From Symbiodinium natans (lineage: Eukaryota > Sar > Dinophyceae > Suessiales > Symbiodiniaceae): a stretch of 64,000 nt of DNA. Shown here in pieces: positions 31,187 through 41,741 of this stretch; within the stretch, counting starts at the first letter, position 1; each line of letters starts with the position of its first letter. The stretch is from the NCBI GenBank assembly GCA_905221605.1, contig CAJNDS010002161.1, positions 564,294-628,293 on the forward strand. The letters are read 5' to 3'. Under the pieces are notes generated by a model, which saw nothing but the letters and a program-made list of their open reading frames with translations, did not search any database and was not told the origin of the DNA. The position numbers were made by a program, and so were the translations under genes.

Positions 31187-31278
31187 TTAAGAACCCCCCC
31201 AAAAAATAAAAAAAAACATGATCTTCCTTATAAGGGTAAGATAGGGATTTATATGTTTTATTCTTTCGGGGTTCTTAA
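31187..31278. mobile_element. G-family TIR element
   Basis: Ends TTAAGAACCCC and GGGGTTCTTAA (perfect inverted 11-mers) with CTTCCTTATAAGGGTA inside. Copies at 35041-35126 and 37413-37478. Confidence 0.75.
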
Positions 31279-31353
31279 GCAAATAGTAGTAGAGCTTCAT
31301 GGGTATTTAGAAGGGGGGCTTAGGGTCTAAGGTTTAGGGATTCGGGTTTCGGG

Positions 31354-31777
31354 CTACTTGGAGGTTCATTTGGGTAGCTATGAGTGGGGGCTCTAAGTCG
31401 GGTAACTGCAGGTAGAACTAACTTAACCTCACTTAGGGTGCTTCTAACCCTACGTATACCTACCCATGAACCTTCTCAAGTAGAGTCTTACGTTTGAGGG
31501 TATGGGCTGTGGAGATGCGTGGAGTTGTTTTGGTTTAGTGCATGATTTTTGCGATACAAACTTACTATATGTCAACGCCGCGACAAAATCTGACATAAAC
31601 AGTCTGAGATCTGAGCCCTAAGGCCACGAAGCCTCGAACCTAAACCTGAAGCCCTGCACGCTACTCTACGTGGGGTTATACATAGGGCAACTATTTATTT
31701 TACAACTGGTTACAACCTTGTTTAGGATACTTATAGTTCATAACCCTACTCATAACTACCCATGGACCATCAAGTAA
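31354..31777. mobile_element. Two A-family TIR elements
   Basis: 31354-31483 (CTACTTGGAGGTTCATTTGG ... CCATGAACCTTCTCAAGTAG) and about 31660-31777. The family's ends are inverted copies of CTACTTGGAGGTTCATGGGT. Confidence 0.75.
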
Positions 31778-31892
31778 GCCCAAAACTGAGTTGAGGGCTT
31801 CTTGGTATAAACAGCCGCCGGGTTCAGGTCCAGCTCTTTGAACGGGTAGCCCTGCCGACCCAAATCTCAGGATTTAGTGTTTGGAGAAGGTT

Positions 31893-32130
31893 TAGGGTGT
31901 AGGGTTTAGGGTTTAGGGTTTTGGGTTTAGGCTTCCGAATCGGGAGCCTGGGGCTTGTAGACTTAGAGGAGTTGATAAGGCCTTGACCCGGAACTGCTGG
32001 CTTCGGGTGTCCTGTTGGGGTGGTTGGCCCTAAACCCCTAACCCTAAACCCTGAACCCCTACAGCCTAAACCCCTGAAGCCTCGTCACCAAACCCTCAAC
32101 CCCAAGACCCTAAGCCAATGCAGGGGTTTA
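31893..32130. repeat. Decayed telomeric arrays, both orientations
   Basis: TTTAGGG at 31893-31930 and degenerate CCCTAAA at 32030-32130. 32150-32262 is a weak E-family relic. Confidence 0.75.
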
Positions 32131-32279
32131 GGGTTTAACAAGGCTAGACTCAAGAGTAACCCAGGATAAACCAAAAGGGTGTCTGTTTGGCTTTAAAGGG
32201 GGCTTGTAAGGGAACCTACACCGTAAACAAAAAAGGAAATGGGAGGGCCGTGCCCCCCCGACTTCAGACTCAAAGGCTT

Positions 32280-32930
32280 GCTCAAGGGCTTTGGTGACCA
32301 ATCTGAGGACTCTGACGTGCGAAGGCCACAAGAATCCACATCTAGAAGGTCCAGTCATTGTCGAGCCTGTGGAAGTAAGAGCTAAACCAGTCGCTCTTTA
32401 CCATCCAGGGATGGTTACCAGTTCCAGAACCCATGGTAGAAGCTTTACCGCATACCGCCTGCAGCGGCACGTTTAGCAAAGTTTCGGGATTGCTGGGGTC
32501 ACATGTGATTGAAACAGGCCGGGCCTCTACATGCTCCCTCTCTGCGGGGCAGTGTGTGGCACAACTCATCTTCGCCGCCTCACCAGCAAGTTTTGCCAGC
32601 AAGATATGGGAGATTTGGGGGCGTCATGGCCTTGCAACATCGCCGCAACGACGGACTTACTCTGGCGAGCTTCTACTTGAGGAAGACTTTGGATGACTTT
32701 GGTCTTGCAACCGCGTTCAAGATGAAGTCCCCTGCGAAAAAACGGGCGCAACAAACAAATCAAATTGGAATCCTTGAAACCCACAAACGCGCTGCAGGAG
32801 CGGAATGCAACAGAATGCCACGTCTGCGAAGCTATGCGGAGACGGGCCGGGTCAACATCACCATGATCCCGAAACACAATGGGAGGGAGTACCCAATTAC
32901 CTGTACCTGTTTGCAACGAAGAACTACTTG
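32280..32930. other. Unique-sequence segment open on both strands
   Basis: 650 bp without telomeric repeat. Minus reads AREHVEARPVSITCDPSNPE-like sequence (32342-32602) and plus reads LASFYLRKTLDDFGLATAFK (32640-32800). At least one exon is likely, but strand and splice sites cannot be settled by eye. Confidence 0.35.
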
Positions 32931-33597
32931 AAGGTTCATGGGTCGTCATGAGTAATTAGGGCTTTAAAGTAGGGCAACTATGGCTCTAACTAGATATGGC
33001 CTTATTTAGGGTGCTGATAACCCCACTCATATCTACCCATGAAACTTGAAAGTAGAAGGCCTGGCTGTTGGGGGGGAGGAAACCAAAGCTCCCAGTGCCC
33101 CCCTTGAAATGCTTGAAGGCTCGTGGGTAGGTATAAGTGGAGTTGGAAGTGCCCTAGATCAGGCTATAGCTGGATATTGCTATAGCTACCTATACCCACC
33201 TATGCACCTTCAAGTGCCTTAATATGCAACAGATTGCTCAGAACTGCTGTGCATCGGCCGGTTTAGGACTCGGGGCCATGAAAACTGATCCCAAGGTTTT
33301 GCCTCCCGTCGGCAAGTATGGTCGAACCTTCACACACGCGCAGCAGGGCGCGTTTTTAAGGGCTTGCGAGGTTACAGGGCTTTTGGGGCTGCTTTGGGCG
33401 CGCGGGCCTGGGGTTTGTGGAAGCTCTATTTTGAAGGACCTGACTACTTGAAGGTTCAAGGACCTGTCTGCTTGGAGGTTCATTTGCAATCAGAAGCCGG
33501 CTTATAAGCAGGACAACTACATGTTCTAACTGACTATAAACCTGATTCAGGGTACTTACAACCCTACTTTCTTAACTACCCATGAACCTTCAAGTAT
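32924..33597. mobile_element. Three A-family TIR elements around an exon-like segment
   Basis: 32924-33055, 33111-33217 and 33444-33597. All end in CTACTTGAAGGTTCA-type inverted repeats; the last has its left end duplicated. Between the second and third, plus is open (see 33224). Confidence 0.75.
33224..33440 (+). CDS. Candidate coding segment MQQIAQNCCASAGLGLGAMK
   Basis: Open for 75 codons between two A-family elements. It continues KVLPPVGKYGRTFTHAQQGA and then FLRACEVTGLLGLLWARGPG. An acceptor TGCAACAG lies at 33223-33230. No family recognised; an overlapping minus frame is also open. Confidence 0.35.
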
Positions 33598-33702
33598 GAC
33601 GTTCGAAAAGAACAAACACCTCAAGCATGGGACATTGAGCTCTCTGGGCGCCGGGTATTCAACTGTATCATTGAAGGCTGTACCGTCTAATTTGGGCTCC
33701 CG

Positions 33703-33798
33703 AAGAGTCCATGCTCCCAAGTGCGGAGTACTTGGGCCTCAAAGTACTTCCTTTATAGGGATTTTGGGGCCCAAGTATACAGTAAGAACATGGAGCCT
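33703..33798. mobile_element. D-family TIR element
   Basis: GAGTCCATGCTCC ... AACATGGAGCC ends with TACTTGGGCC inside. Confidence 0.65.
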
Positions 33799-33809
33799 CA
33801 CAACATAAG

Positions 33810-34640
33810 TGGCCGGCCTGTCCCAGTAGTAGCAGCTACGCGAGCCGAATGTTCTGCCTGACAGTCCAGGGCCTGTGTATGTAGTGTGTGTATACACATA
33901 AGCAAATACAAACATAACTTTACATATGCGTAACCTAGATCATAACCTTAAACAAACTCATCGGGCCTTTCCGTGCAACTGCCTAGTTGCACCCCAAACG
34001 GGGTCACTCTGCGGGCCCTATAAAAATTTTCTAAATGTGGCTCTATACGACTACATAGGATTAAAGGGAATAAAAGCCTAAATCTCGCTTGACGCAGGGA
34101 AGTCGAAAATCACAGAGGGCTTCATGTGGTCCCTTTGGCTTCGGGGATGGTGGCACGCGACCGCTTCTTTTGCGTAAAGTTGTGTTTTGTGCCCTGACAA
34201 GGACGGGGACTAGGGCTTACAGGATTTAGGATATTTAGGGTTTCTAAGGCTTACCTGAGGTATTTGCTGGCATCTACTACTGGGAATCCCGAAGCCGCTC
34301 TTAACCCTAAACTCGGGGTTTAGGGTTTAAAGGTATAGGTTTTAGGGTTTAAGGGTTTAGGGTGCAGGGTGAACCGCGCAGCCCTTGCAAATCAAGACTC
34401 TGCATGCAAAAGTCGCGACTCACTCGGCCACTTCACGACCGTAGTAGGGTTCTGCAGACACCCAAGCGCAGTTTCTCGTTGTCTTTGGGGTGCCAGGTTT
34501 TTCTTGTTACATTTCACAAATTCTGAAAGTAGGTATCCTAACAAGGATCGAGCAGCACTTCAGGGCCTAGGTAGGGTTACAATTTCTCGCCGTAAGAAGC
34601 TTCAGTGGTGGAGACATCTGGGGCTTTAGAGTCTTTCTGC
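33810..34640. other. Stretch without a supported gene
   Basis: Mostly unique sequence with a small telomeric relic pair at 34300-34370. A plus frame at 34369-34629 is open for 86 codons but lacks splice sites or domain. Confidence 0.4.
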
Positions 34641-34676
34641 AACAACGACTGCTCTTAGTTCTCGTTCCCTTGACGC

Positions 34677-34770
34677 GTGTCTCACCCTCACTTTGCTTCT
34701 GCCTGCACTGCCCCCCACGCCCGCCTTGCCGCAGCATGGTGATGTCGTCAGCAGAACTCAGCTCACCCGC
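34677..34770 (-). CDS. Candidate exon AGELSSADDITMLRQGGRGG
   Basis: 94 bp from GTCCGCAG/G to a GC donor (ACAC/GCGTCA). Hydrophilic peptide continuing QCRQKQSEGET. Not phase-compatible with the next minus exon directly, so another exon would be needed between them. Confidence 0.4.
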
Positions 34771-34914
34771 CTGCGGACGTAGCAAGCTCCATCCGATATA
34801 TGCATTAACAACCCCCTCGAACCCAAAAGCGATAGAAGCAGCTTTAAGGTTTCCTGCAACGCGAAGATGATAGCCAGCAAGCCCTCAAGAATCATCTTTC
34901 CTAGCATCTCCTAC

Positions 34915-35000
34915 CAGAAGAGGAGTGGGACGACTGCAATCCGATCTCTTGAAACGGCAGCTGCCTCGCCGGCGGTGTCCTCTGGCTTCAGGGTTTGCGC
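34915..35000 (-). CDS. Candidate exon AQTLKPEDTAGEAAAVSRDR
   Basis: 86 bp with the canonical acceptor CCTCAG/G and donor TTCTG/GTAGGA; continues IAVVPLLF. A plus frame over it is also open but lacks matched sites. Function unknown. Confidence 0.45.
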
Positions 35001-35040
35001 CTGAGGAAGAGTGTCTCAATGCCCCATGAACTACCTAATT

Positions 35041-35126
35041 GCTTCAGAACCCCGAAAAAACAAAAATGTTCTTCCTTATTAAGGGTATTAGTTTTTTTTG
35101 TTTTTTATGCTTTTGGGTTTCTTAAG
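35041..35126. mobile_element. G-family TIR element
   Basis: GCTTCAGAACCCC ... GGGTTTCTTAAGC with CTTCCTTATTAAGGGTA inside. Confidence 0.65.
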
Positions 35127-35210
35127 CAAATGGTAGTGAAGTGGATTCGGGTTGAAGGTTAGGAGTTGACTATGAAGCGCGGAAGCCTTGGACTCAACCT
35201 TTAAATTTGC

Positions 35211-35326
35211 TCACCCTTTTCAAGGCGGCAGCCTTGAAAAACACCAAGCCCGAAAGCCTGAAGAGTCATCGTCCAGCTGATCGGAGCTCAAAACGGGTGG
35301 TTCTTGATTTAGAAGAGGGCCCTGTG
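35211..35326 (+). CDS. Candidate exon TLFKAAALKNTKPESLKSHR
   Basis: 38 open codons, continuing PADRSSKRVVLDLEEGPV to a TGA. An AAGGCGGCAG acceptor inside may mark the true start. Confidence 0.4.
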
Positions 35327-35334
35327 TGAGTCTC

Positions 35335-35420
35335 GTATCGTTCAGAGCACCTTATCGTTCAGAGTACCTTATCGCTCAGAGTACCCTATCGTTCACAGCA
35401 CCTTATTATTCAGACTACCA
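35335..35420. repeat. Five tandem 18-bp repeats
   Basis: Units of ATCGTTCAGAGTACCTT with small changes. Confidence 0.9.
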
Positions 35421-35599
35421 GGCAGGGCCCACAATTTAGACATCAAACTACAGATTAAGAACCAGGGTTTAGGGAATCATGGGCTTGAACCTAGTTGAAG
35501 CGATGTCAAGGGTTGGAGTCCCAACTATACCAAAGTCACCCTTGCCCTACAGACCCTGAACCCTGTAACTTTAAGCCCGTTTCGTACATGCCAACACCA

Positions 35600-35708
35600 T
35601 GTTTGTTGAAAGGGCCCCCACCATCAGTTGGCCGGGCACCGAGGCTGTCTTGCCTGCGCAGCACAGGCCCCTAAAGCCCCAGAAGCCCCCAACAGAAACC
35701 CTCACCTA
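35600..35708 (+). CDS. Candidate coding segment MFVERAPTISWPGTEAVLPA
   Basis: ATG-led frame of 36 codons to TAA, continuing QHRPLKPQKPPTETLT. The last part resembles CCTAAA-derived peptide and may be intronic. Confidence 0.35.
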
Positions 35709-36011
35709 AATCCTAAGCCCATCTGTGAGGGTCCTATTATGATGCGGGACAAAAAATTTACGATAAGCCAAAAGCGGACCCCTAAACCCTAACTCTAAGC
35801 CTAAGCTCTTCGTACATCTCTTGAATCTGGAAAGGCCTTAGAACCCCAATACTAGAACTTTTTGACAATCAGTTGGGCAAGCAAATCTGCCGAAGGCTCG
35901 GGCGGTAGGTGTCTGGGTAAAGCCCCGTTTTGCCTGGAACGGGTACCCCCCCCACAGCCGTCAGGTGGCCCGAGCGGACGGTGCATCAGGACCAGGGGCA
36001 CCAAATTCCAG

Positions 36012-36080
36012 GGTTTAGGGTTTAGGGTTTAGGGGTTAGGGGTTAGGGGTTAGGGGTTAGGGGTTAGGGGTTAGGGGTTA
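36012..36080. repeat. TTTAGGG units passing into TTAGGGG
   Basis: Three heptamers of the usual kind, then eight TTAGGGG heptamers: the phase or base of the unit has shifted. Confidence 0.9.
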
Positions 36081-36430
36081 CCACTCCCAGATTTGGTGTT
36101 CTTTTTTGACCACTGAGCCTGCGTGTTACAACAGGCTTCACACACACGATCTCCAGTTTGGGTTGCCTCGCCGCTGGGCAAGCCCAGGCCAAGGTGGGTC
36201 GCGTAGAATCAATATTAAGGAAAAGTGACAATGCAGTGAGAAAAGAAATGCCGGACACTGTTTCCTCTCATTTCCACTAGGTTTCCGTTCACCTTTCTTC
36301 TTGCCTTCTTTCTCACTTTCTTTTGACGTCCTGTCTCTTTTTATTCTCACTCAATTCTCACTTCCTGTCTCAGTGTTGCTCAGATTTTTCAGGCTCATCA
36401 GATTTAATGGGGAGACTGGAGGTCCCACCT

Positions 36431-36460
36431 CTACTTGAAGGTTCATGGGTAGTTAGGGGC
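36431..36460. mobile_element. A-family left end, solo
   Basis: CTACTTGAAGGTTCATGGGT with no partner end. The 70 bp upstream are open on plus (VLLRFFRLIRFNGETGG), a possible exon. Confidence 0.5.
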
Positions 36461-36549
36461 TTCGAGTGTGGGACACGTGCGGTGAAAAACCACCAAAGTG
36501 CCAAAAACCCTAAACCCTAAGGTTTCGAGTTTGTGCGCAGGGTGCTTGG

Positions 36550-36650
36550 GAAAAAAGTCCCAATGCCAAAGTTTTATGGCAGCATGACGGTGGACCGAAG
36601 GATCTTCTACGGCAGGCATTTTTGACCATCCAACCCGAATTCTTTGGGTG
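36550..36650 (+). CDS. Candidate exon AKVLWQHDGGPKDLLRQAFL
   Basis: An open plus frame, continuing TIQPEFFGCVI. Internal GGCAG/C acceptor and CAG/GCATTT (GC) donor are possible. Function unknown. Confidence 0.35.
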
Positions 36651-36659
36651 TGTAATATG

Positions 36660-36970
36660 AAGCCTAAACCCTGAAACCCATAACCTTGACCCTGAACCCT
36701 GAACCCTAAACCCTAAACCCTGAACCCTGAACCCTAAACCCTAAACCCTAAGCCCTAAACCCCAAACCCTAACCCCTAAACCCTAAACCCCTAACCCTAA
36801 ACCTCGAACTGCTCAGTGGCGCACGGAGGGTCCGGGAGTTCTCCAGGATGCGCTGCGTGTTCCGGTCGAAGCTCCGTTCGGAGCGAAACTCGGAGGGGGT
36901 TTAGGGTTTAGGGTTTAGGGTTTCGGGTTTAGGGTTTAGGGTTTAGGGATTAGGGTTTAGGGTTTAGGGC
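36660..36970. repeat. Telomeric arrays facing each other
   Basis: CCCTAAA/CCCTGAA at 36660-36805 and TTTAGGG at 36898-36970. The spacer between is open on both strands with convincing peptides on each. Confidence 0.9.
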
Positions 36971-37328
36971 TTCTACGCATGCGGTTTGGGGTTTATAGGG
37001 CTTGGGCTACTTGAGGGTTGTATGTGCTTCAAGGTTTATAGGGCTTAGGCTACTTTGGGGTTATATGCGGTTTGGGGTCTAGGGCTTAGGTTACTTTTGG
37101 TTCTGCCCAGAATATTATGTAGCAGTTCGGCTTGGGGTTTTGGGGTTTAGGGTTGAGGGTTTAGGGTTTGAGGGTTTGAGAACTAAGAGTTTTGAGACTT
37201 GGGCTGGCGGTTTTGCCAAGAACTGAATCACACCGCTCTTGCTGGGGTTCAGGGATGTAGGGCCGTGCCTGGGACTCCACTCTTCCTACAGGCGTTTGCT
37301 GTGGGCTATCCCTGCAGTTTAGGGTTGT

Positions 37329-37570
37329 AAACCCTTATACATCCCTTGTAAATCCTGATAAACCCTTATAAACCCATATCAGCCCATTTATACCGTTATA
37401 AACCTACTAAATGCTTAAGAACCCCTCGCAAAAAAAGTATATTATTCTTTATTAAGGGCAATCTAAGAGTTCCTAAGCAAATGGTAGAAACCCTTATAAA
37501 CCCCTTGTAAACCCTGATAAACCCTTCTAAACCCATATCAGCCCTTATATACCGTTGTAAACCCTTATAC
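37329..37570. repeat. Direct repeat of about 80 bp flanking a G-family element
   Basis: 37329-37404 and 37488-37570 share CCTGATAAACCCTT and AACCCATATCAGCCC. The G-family element (37413-37478) sits between them. Confidence 0.75.
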
Positions 37571-37575
37571 AGGTT

Positions 37576-37912
37576 CCTAAACCCTAAACCCTAAACCCTA
37601 AACCCTAAACCCTAAACCCTAAACCCTAAACCCTAAACCCTAAACCCTAAACCCTAAACCCTAAACCCTAAACCCTAAACCCTAAACCCTAAACCCTAAA
37701 CCTAAGTTCCTACTCTCAGAGTCCTTGAGCCCGCCATGCCAGAGCAACACCTATGGCCCGGCCAGATGCTGAACAAAAATCGGCCAAAAGCCCAGTCGGG
37801 TTTAGGGTTTTTAGGGTTTAGGGTTTAGGGTTTAGGGTTTAGGGTTTAGGGTTTAGGGTTTAGGGTTTAGGGTTTAGGGTTTAGGGTTTAGGGTTTAGGG
37901 TTTCGGGTTTCG
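37576..37912. repeat. Long telomeric arrays facing each other
   Basis: CCCTAAA, 18 units (37576-37705), then TTTAGGG, 16 units (37800-37912). Confidence 0.95.
37706..37800 (+). CDS. Candidate exon LRVLEPAMPEQHLWPGQMLN
   Basis: Spacer between two telomeric arrays, open on plus and continuing KNRPKAQSG. Splice sites unresolved. Confidence 0.3.
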
Positions 37913-37954
37913 GCCCAGTGTCTGAGAAGCATGTGGGGCTCCCTCCAGGGGCTA

Positions 37955-38279
37955 GGATGGCCCTTGAAACCCTCTGAAACACATTTCCGGAATATGACCC
38001 TCTTAAACCCCATAAAAGGAAAAATACAAAATATCCCAAGGGCCTGCTTTGGGGGGGGGGTTCCAGCAGAAGTTTCGAGAACCTCGCTTTGAGCCTTCCG
38101 GGTCTATCTTCAGGCCTGTAGGGCTGGTTGCATTTGGAGCTTGGAGGTTTCTAGAGTGTGCTTCGAGCTTCCTGGGTACTCACAGGTAGGGTTCTGAGTA
38201 CTAGTACCCTAAGTAAGGTTAGACTTAGAGTCATCCTACTTACAACCCTACTTCTAACTGCCCATGAGCCTCCAAGTGG
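37955..38279. mobile_element. I-family repeat and an A-family TIR element
   Basis: 37955-38050 I family (GGAATATGACCCTCTTAAA). About 38139-38279 A family, ending GCCCATGAGCCTCCAAGTGG. Confidence 0.6.
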
Positions 38280-38324
38280 TGCTCCGGGTCTTCAGCTTAG
38301 GTACACGCTGCGACGCCTAGAAAC

Positions 38325-38398
38325 CCTCCTAAACCCTAAACCCTAAACCCTAAACCCTAAGCCCTAAGCCCTAAACCCTAAACCCTAAACCCTAAACC
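38325..38398. repeat. Telomeric array, CCCTAAA
   Basis: Ten units with two CCCTAAG. The following GC-rich spacer (38404-38520) is open on plus (SEAHRPQGPDHLLPTHRSPL). Confidence 0.9.
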
Positions 38399-38839
38399 TC
38401 TCAACTCCGAAGCCCACCGTCCCCAAGGCCCCGACCATCTCCTGCCGACCCACCGGTCTCCATTGGGTGGTGTTGTTGCCTGCTTGAGAAGGCTTGGACG
38501 CAGGGACCTGAGGGTCGGGGCTCGGGGTGTTTCGGGCTTTAGGGCTTTGGGGTGTAAGGGTCTTATGAGGGCTTTATATGGGTCTTGCGGTGTTTAGGGC
38601 TTTGTTTAAGGACTTAAGGTGTTTAAGGCTTTAGGGTGTTAAGGCTTTAAGGGTTTAAGGTTTTAGCGCCTTAATGGTTCAATAGGATTTAAGGGTTTTC
38701 CGGATTTAGGGCTCTTGCCAAAGACTCACGAGCACATAGCTGATTTTTTACTTGGGGATTTACAAAAAAGGAACCCTAAAAAGGTCACCCCCCCCCCCCC
38801 ACCCCCCCCCACCCCACCCCCTAAGGTACCCCTAATGTT

Positions 38840-39234
38840 GTAAACCCTAAACCCTAAACCCTAAACCCCCTAAACCCTAAACCCTAACCCGAACCCTAAA
38901 CCCTAAACCCTAAACCCTAAACCCTAAACCCTAAACCCTAAACCCTAAACCCCCTAAACCCTAAACCCTAACCCAAACCCCAAACCCCTAAACCTAAACC
39001 CTAAAAACCCTAAACCCTAAACCTTAAACCTTAAACCTTAAACCTTAAACCTTAAACCCTAACCATAAGCCCTGTAAATCCTTGGGGCCTAGGGGCTGAA
39101 AGCGGTCTTAGCTCGGGTTTTTGTCGGGCTTGTCCGGCTTGGGGCTTGGGGTTTCAGCTTGGTTGGACTTTGGGTCATCGGGAGCTCTGGGCTTTTTAAG
39201 GTTTAGGGCTTAGGGTTTAGGGTTTAGGGTTTAG
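38840..39234. repeat. Telomeric arrays with CCCTTAAA and CCCCTAA variants
   Basis: 38840-39065 CCCTAAA-type, ending in five CCTTAAA units. 39200-39234 TTTAGGG. 38540-38830 is decayed repeat with C-rich runs. Confidence 0.9.
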
Positions 39235-39299
39235 GCCTTGTGGCGTCAAGTTACCTCTGAAGTTTCCTTCTGATGTCAAGGCTTACAGGCTTACAGCTG

Positions 39300-39322
39300 C
39301 CCCCCCCCCCCCCCCCCCCCCC
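39300..39322. repeat. Poly-C run of 23 serving as a pyrimidine tract
   Basis: Directly followed by ACAG and an open plus frame, as expected upstream of a splice acceptor. Confidence 0.7.
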
Positions 39323-39326
39323 ACAG

Positions 39327-39421
39327 CGCGCCCTGGCGGTCGCGGAGGCCGAGGTCGAAACCCCAGGCCTGTCGATGGATCAGGAAACGCAGAGCAGGGA
39401 AAATAATACTGCAACGGTCTA
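39327..39421 (+). CDS. Candidate terminal exon ALAVAEAEVETPGLSMDQET
   Basis: Open after (C)n-ACAG for 31 codons, ending QSRENNTATV and then TAG. The acceptor context is excellent. No family recognised. Confidence 0.45.
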
Positions 39422-39474
39422 GGGCCTTAGGGTGTAGGGTTGAGGGCCTTGAGTGCTGAGGGTTTCGGAGTTGG

Positions 39475-39936
39475 GTGTTCAAGAATTTCGAGGCAGGCGT
39501 GCTTGACAAAACTGCTGGAACCACCAGTACGAGAGATGCTTGGGTAAGTGCTGCAGTACGGAAGGCGCTTGAGCAAGTGCTACACATACCAGTACGAAAG
39601 AGGCCAGGCCAGAGCAGAAACACCGTGCATGAGAGAGTGCTTGACTGCTCCATATACTTCCAGGGACCCAATCGTTCAACCGTCTGACTGAAGATTTTGT
39701 GCAGCGGCACTGTTGAGGAAGCACTGCTGCTTACCGATACAAACGAAATGGCCTCAAATACATGCTCACCAGGCGGGGCTACTGATGGTAACTATACTAC
39801 TAATAGTATAAGTGCTGGTCATACTAGTCGTAGTGGCAAGAGTAAGGCCTCCAGGAAGCAGCAGTCAGGAGAGACTACGCCACTGACGCAGTTCCGTGGC
39901 GGGCGGGGGTCTCCTCTGGCTGGCTGTGGGTGATTT
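39475..39936 (+). CDS. Two adjacent plus frames, candidate coding
   Basis: 39475-39687 reads EAGVLDKTAGTTSTRDAWVS and onward. 39697-39933 reads Ser/Thr/Gly-rich sequence (NTCSPGGATDGNYTTNSISA). They are in different frames with no telomeric repeat between. They may be exons, but Gly/Ser-rich composition weakens the second. Confidence 0.35.
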
Positions 39937-39950
39937 AGGGTTCCCTAAAC

Positions 39951-40054
39951 TTGGGAAAAATCCCCTTATACTAACTGTCCTGAATCGGGGTTATAGGACC
40001 CCCTACTAGCATCCCTACTAAGGACTGTTAGTATACTAAGGGGGAGCATCCCAA
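39951..40054. mobile_element. C-family TIR element
   Basis: TTGGGAAAAATCCCCTTATA ... TAGTATACTAAGGGGGAGCA ends; the family's inner motif ACTAACTGTCC is present. Confidence 0.75.
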
Positions 40055-40339
40055 ACCCCAAACCCTAAACCTTATAAGGTTGAGGGTTTGGGGGTGACGG
40101 GATGTTGGACATCTTTCGGGATAGTTGTAGAGATGGAGGCATGTGATGGGAGCCCGCGTGATGGAGGCAGCCGGGTAGTTTTCTGCACAACTTCACACTT
40201 CGCCCGAAGTTCGGGACCTGTGCACATAGAATGGGTATCTATTGGGTAGTTTGCACTATGAGTATACAATCATGTAGGGGTCAGTCTTAAGCTTTATTGC
40301 CCTAAACCCTAAACCCTAAACGCTAAACGCTATTGACAG

Positions 40340-40809
40340 GAGATCTGGGTCATGTTCCAGTTCTTTGCTTCGCACGCGCTGCTTCCCGGATGGGTCTTTC
40401 ATCAAGATGCGAGGATTCAGGGATCAGGGACCAGGGTTTAGGGCTTGTCTATTCGGGGTTTAACGGGTTCAGGTGCACTTTTTGCTCCCTGAGCAATAAA
40501 CATCAATAAGCCCTAAGCCCAGGGGCCCGACGCAGGGCTTGAAGCTGTCGGAGCAAATAGGCATGGGTTTTGGGCTCAGTGCCCCCACTCTCTACGGAGG
40601 CTCCCCAAACCCTAAACCCTAAGCCCTAACTCTAAACCCTAAACCCTAAGCCCTAACTCTAAATCCTAAACCCTAAACCCTAAACCAGCCCTTTGAAAGG
40701 TATGCGAGGTACTTTGCTTCGTGAGAGAGCACTGCGTTGGCTGTGGGAGCGCGCCTGGCTTCGGAGGCAGAACGAGGCGCCGGATCTGATCCTCAGCGCC
40801 GATTCCGAG
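40340..40809 (+). CDS. Three chained exons of an unrecognised gene
   Basis: Exons 40340-40408 (23 codons, EIWVMFQFFASHALLPGWVF then HQD), 40536-40580 (15 codons, GLKLSEQIGMGFGLS) and 40750-40809 (20 codons, RAWLRRQNEAPDLILSADSE) are all phase 0. Each intron is GC-AG: donors GAT/GCGAGG and AGT/GCCCCC, acceptors GACGCAG/G and GTGGGAG/C. The last exon also has a GC donor (GAG/GCAACA). The second intron contains a CCCTAAA array (40607-40685). The first exon is aromatic and hydrophobic and could be a membrane or core helix. No family came to mind. Upstream (39.3-39.9 kb) and downstream (41.2, 41.6 kb) plus frames may belong. Confidence 0.5.
40607..40685. repeat. Telomeric array inside an intron
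   Basis: CCCTAAA with CCCTAAC/CCCTAAG variants, between the exons at 40536 and 40750. Confidence 0.85.
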
Positions 40810-40847
40810 GCAACAGGGCTCTCAGGGATACTTCGTGCCGTTTAACT

Positions 40848-41042
40848 AGGGTTTAGGGCTTAGGGCTTAGGGTTTAGGGTTTAGGGTTTAGAGTTTAGGG
40901 TTCAGGGCTACCTGGAGTTTTATGGGCAGTTGTCAATGGGATTTTACGTAGGGCAACTCTAATCATAACTGGTTATAACTTACAACCTCAATACGGGTAC
41001 CTATCAGCCTACACTCCTAAATAAACATGAACCTCCAAGTAG
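40848..41042. mobile_element. TTTAGGG array and A-family TIR element
   Basis: Array at 40848-40905. A-family element 40908-41042 ends CATGAACCTCCAAGTAG. Confidence 0.7.
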
Positions 41043-41150
41043 GGTCCCTGCTCATCGTGTGTGGGGTTAAGGGTTAGGCCAGGCCCTGCCCATGACTCTT
41101 TGTAGCTATATTTCAGATTAGTGATGTGCGTTGCCCTGGCAATTGTATAG

Positions 41151-41415
41151 GTGCAGCTGATAAGAACTCGAAGTACAAACTGTAGGGCAGCACATTCATG
41201 GAAGCAGCTGCGCCTGCAGATGCGGGGTTCTTTTCATTTTGAGTCCCTTTCGAAGACCTCTTTTAGACTCGTGTCTCAGGATCTCCATACGGGTACCTCA
41301 GTGATAGGAACATCACCGGCAGCATCGCTGCGAAAGGAGCAACAAGACGCCAACCGGGCCCCTTCTTGTTTTCGGCTCACTTGCGAAGACGCTGGGCAAA
41401 TGTCGATCCCCGAAC
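41151..41415 (+). CDS. Candidate coding segment, Ser-rich
   Basis: Open plus frame of about 88 codons before running into CCCTAAA. The middle reads SFHFESLSKTSFRLVSQDLH and the end DANRAPSCFRLTCEDAGQ. Splice sites unresolved. Confidence 0.4.
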
Positions 41416-41540
41416 CCCTAAACCCTAAACCCTAAACCCTTAACCTTAAACCCTAAACCCTTAAACCCTTAAACCCTTAAACCCTAAACCCTAAACCCTA
41501 AACCCTAAACCCTAAACCCTAAACCCTAAACCAAACCCTA
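41411..41540. repeat. Telomeric array, CCCTAAA/CCCTTAAA
   Basis: About 17 units. Confidence 0.95.
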
Positions 41541-41556
41541 AAACAACCCCCGAAAG

Positions 41557-41632
41557 CCGAGGTAGCCACGTGGCGGTGGACGTCATGGTTGGCAGAGGCC
41601 CCATTCCGCCGGACCTGTGCATCAGCTTCTAG
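41557..41632 (+). CDS. Candidate exon SHVAVDVMVGRGPIPPDLCI
   Basis: Open plus frame to TAG after GCCGAG/G. An alternative frame after the same acceptor also reads through to a GC donor. Confidence 0.35.
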
Positions 41633-41741
41633 ACCCAGGAGTACTACAGGAATTCGAATAATTTTCCCTTATGGTCCTTGATAAATATCCCAGAATGACC
41701 CCCCCCCAAAAAAAAAACTATTCTAATTATTCAGCTATATT

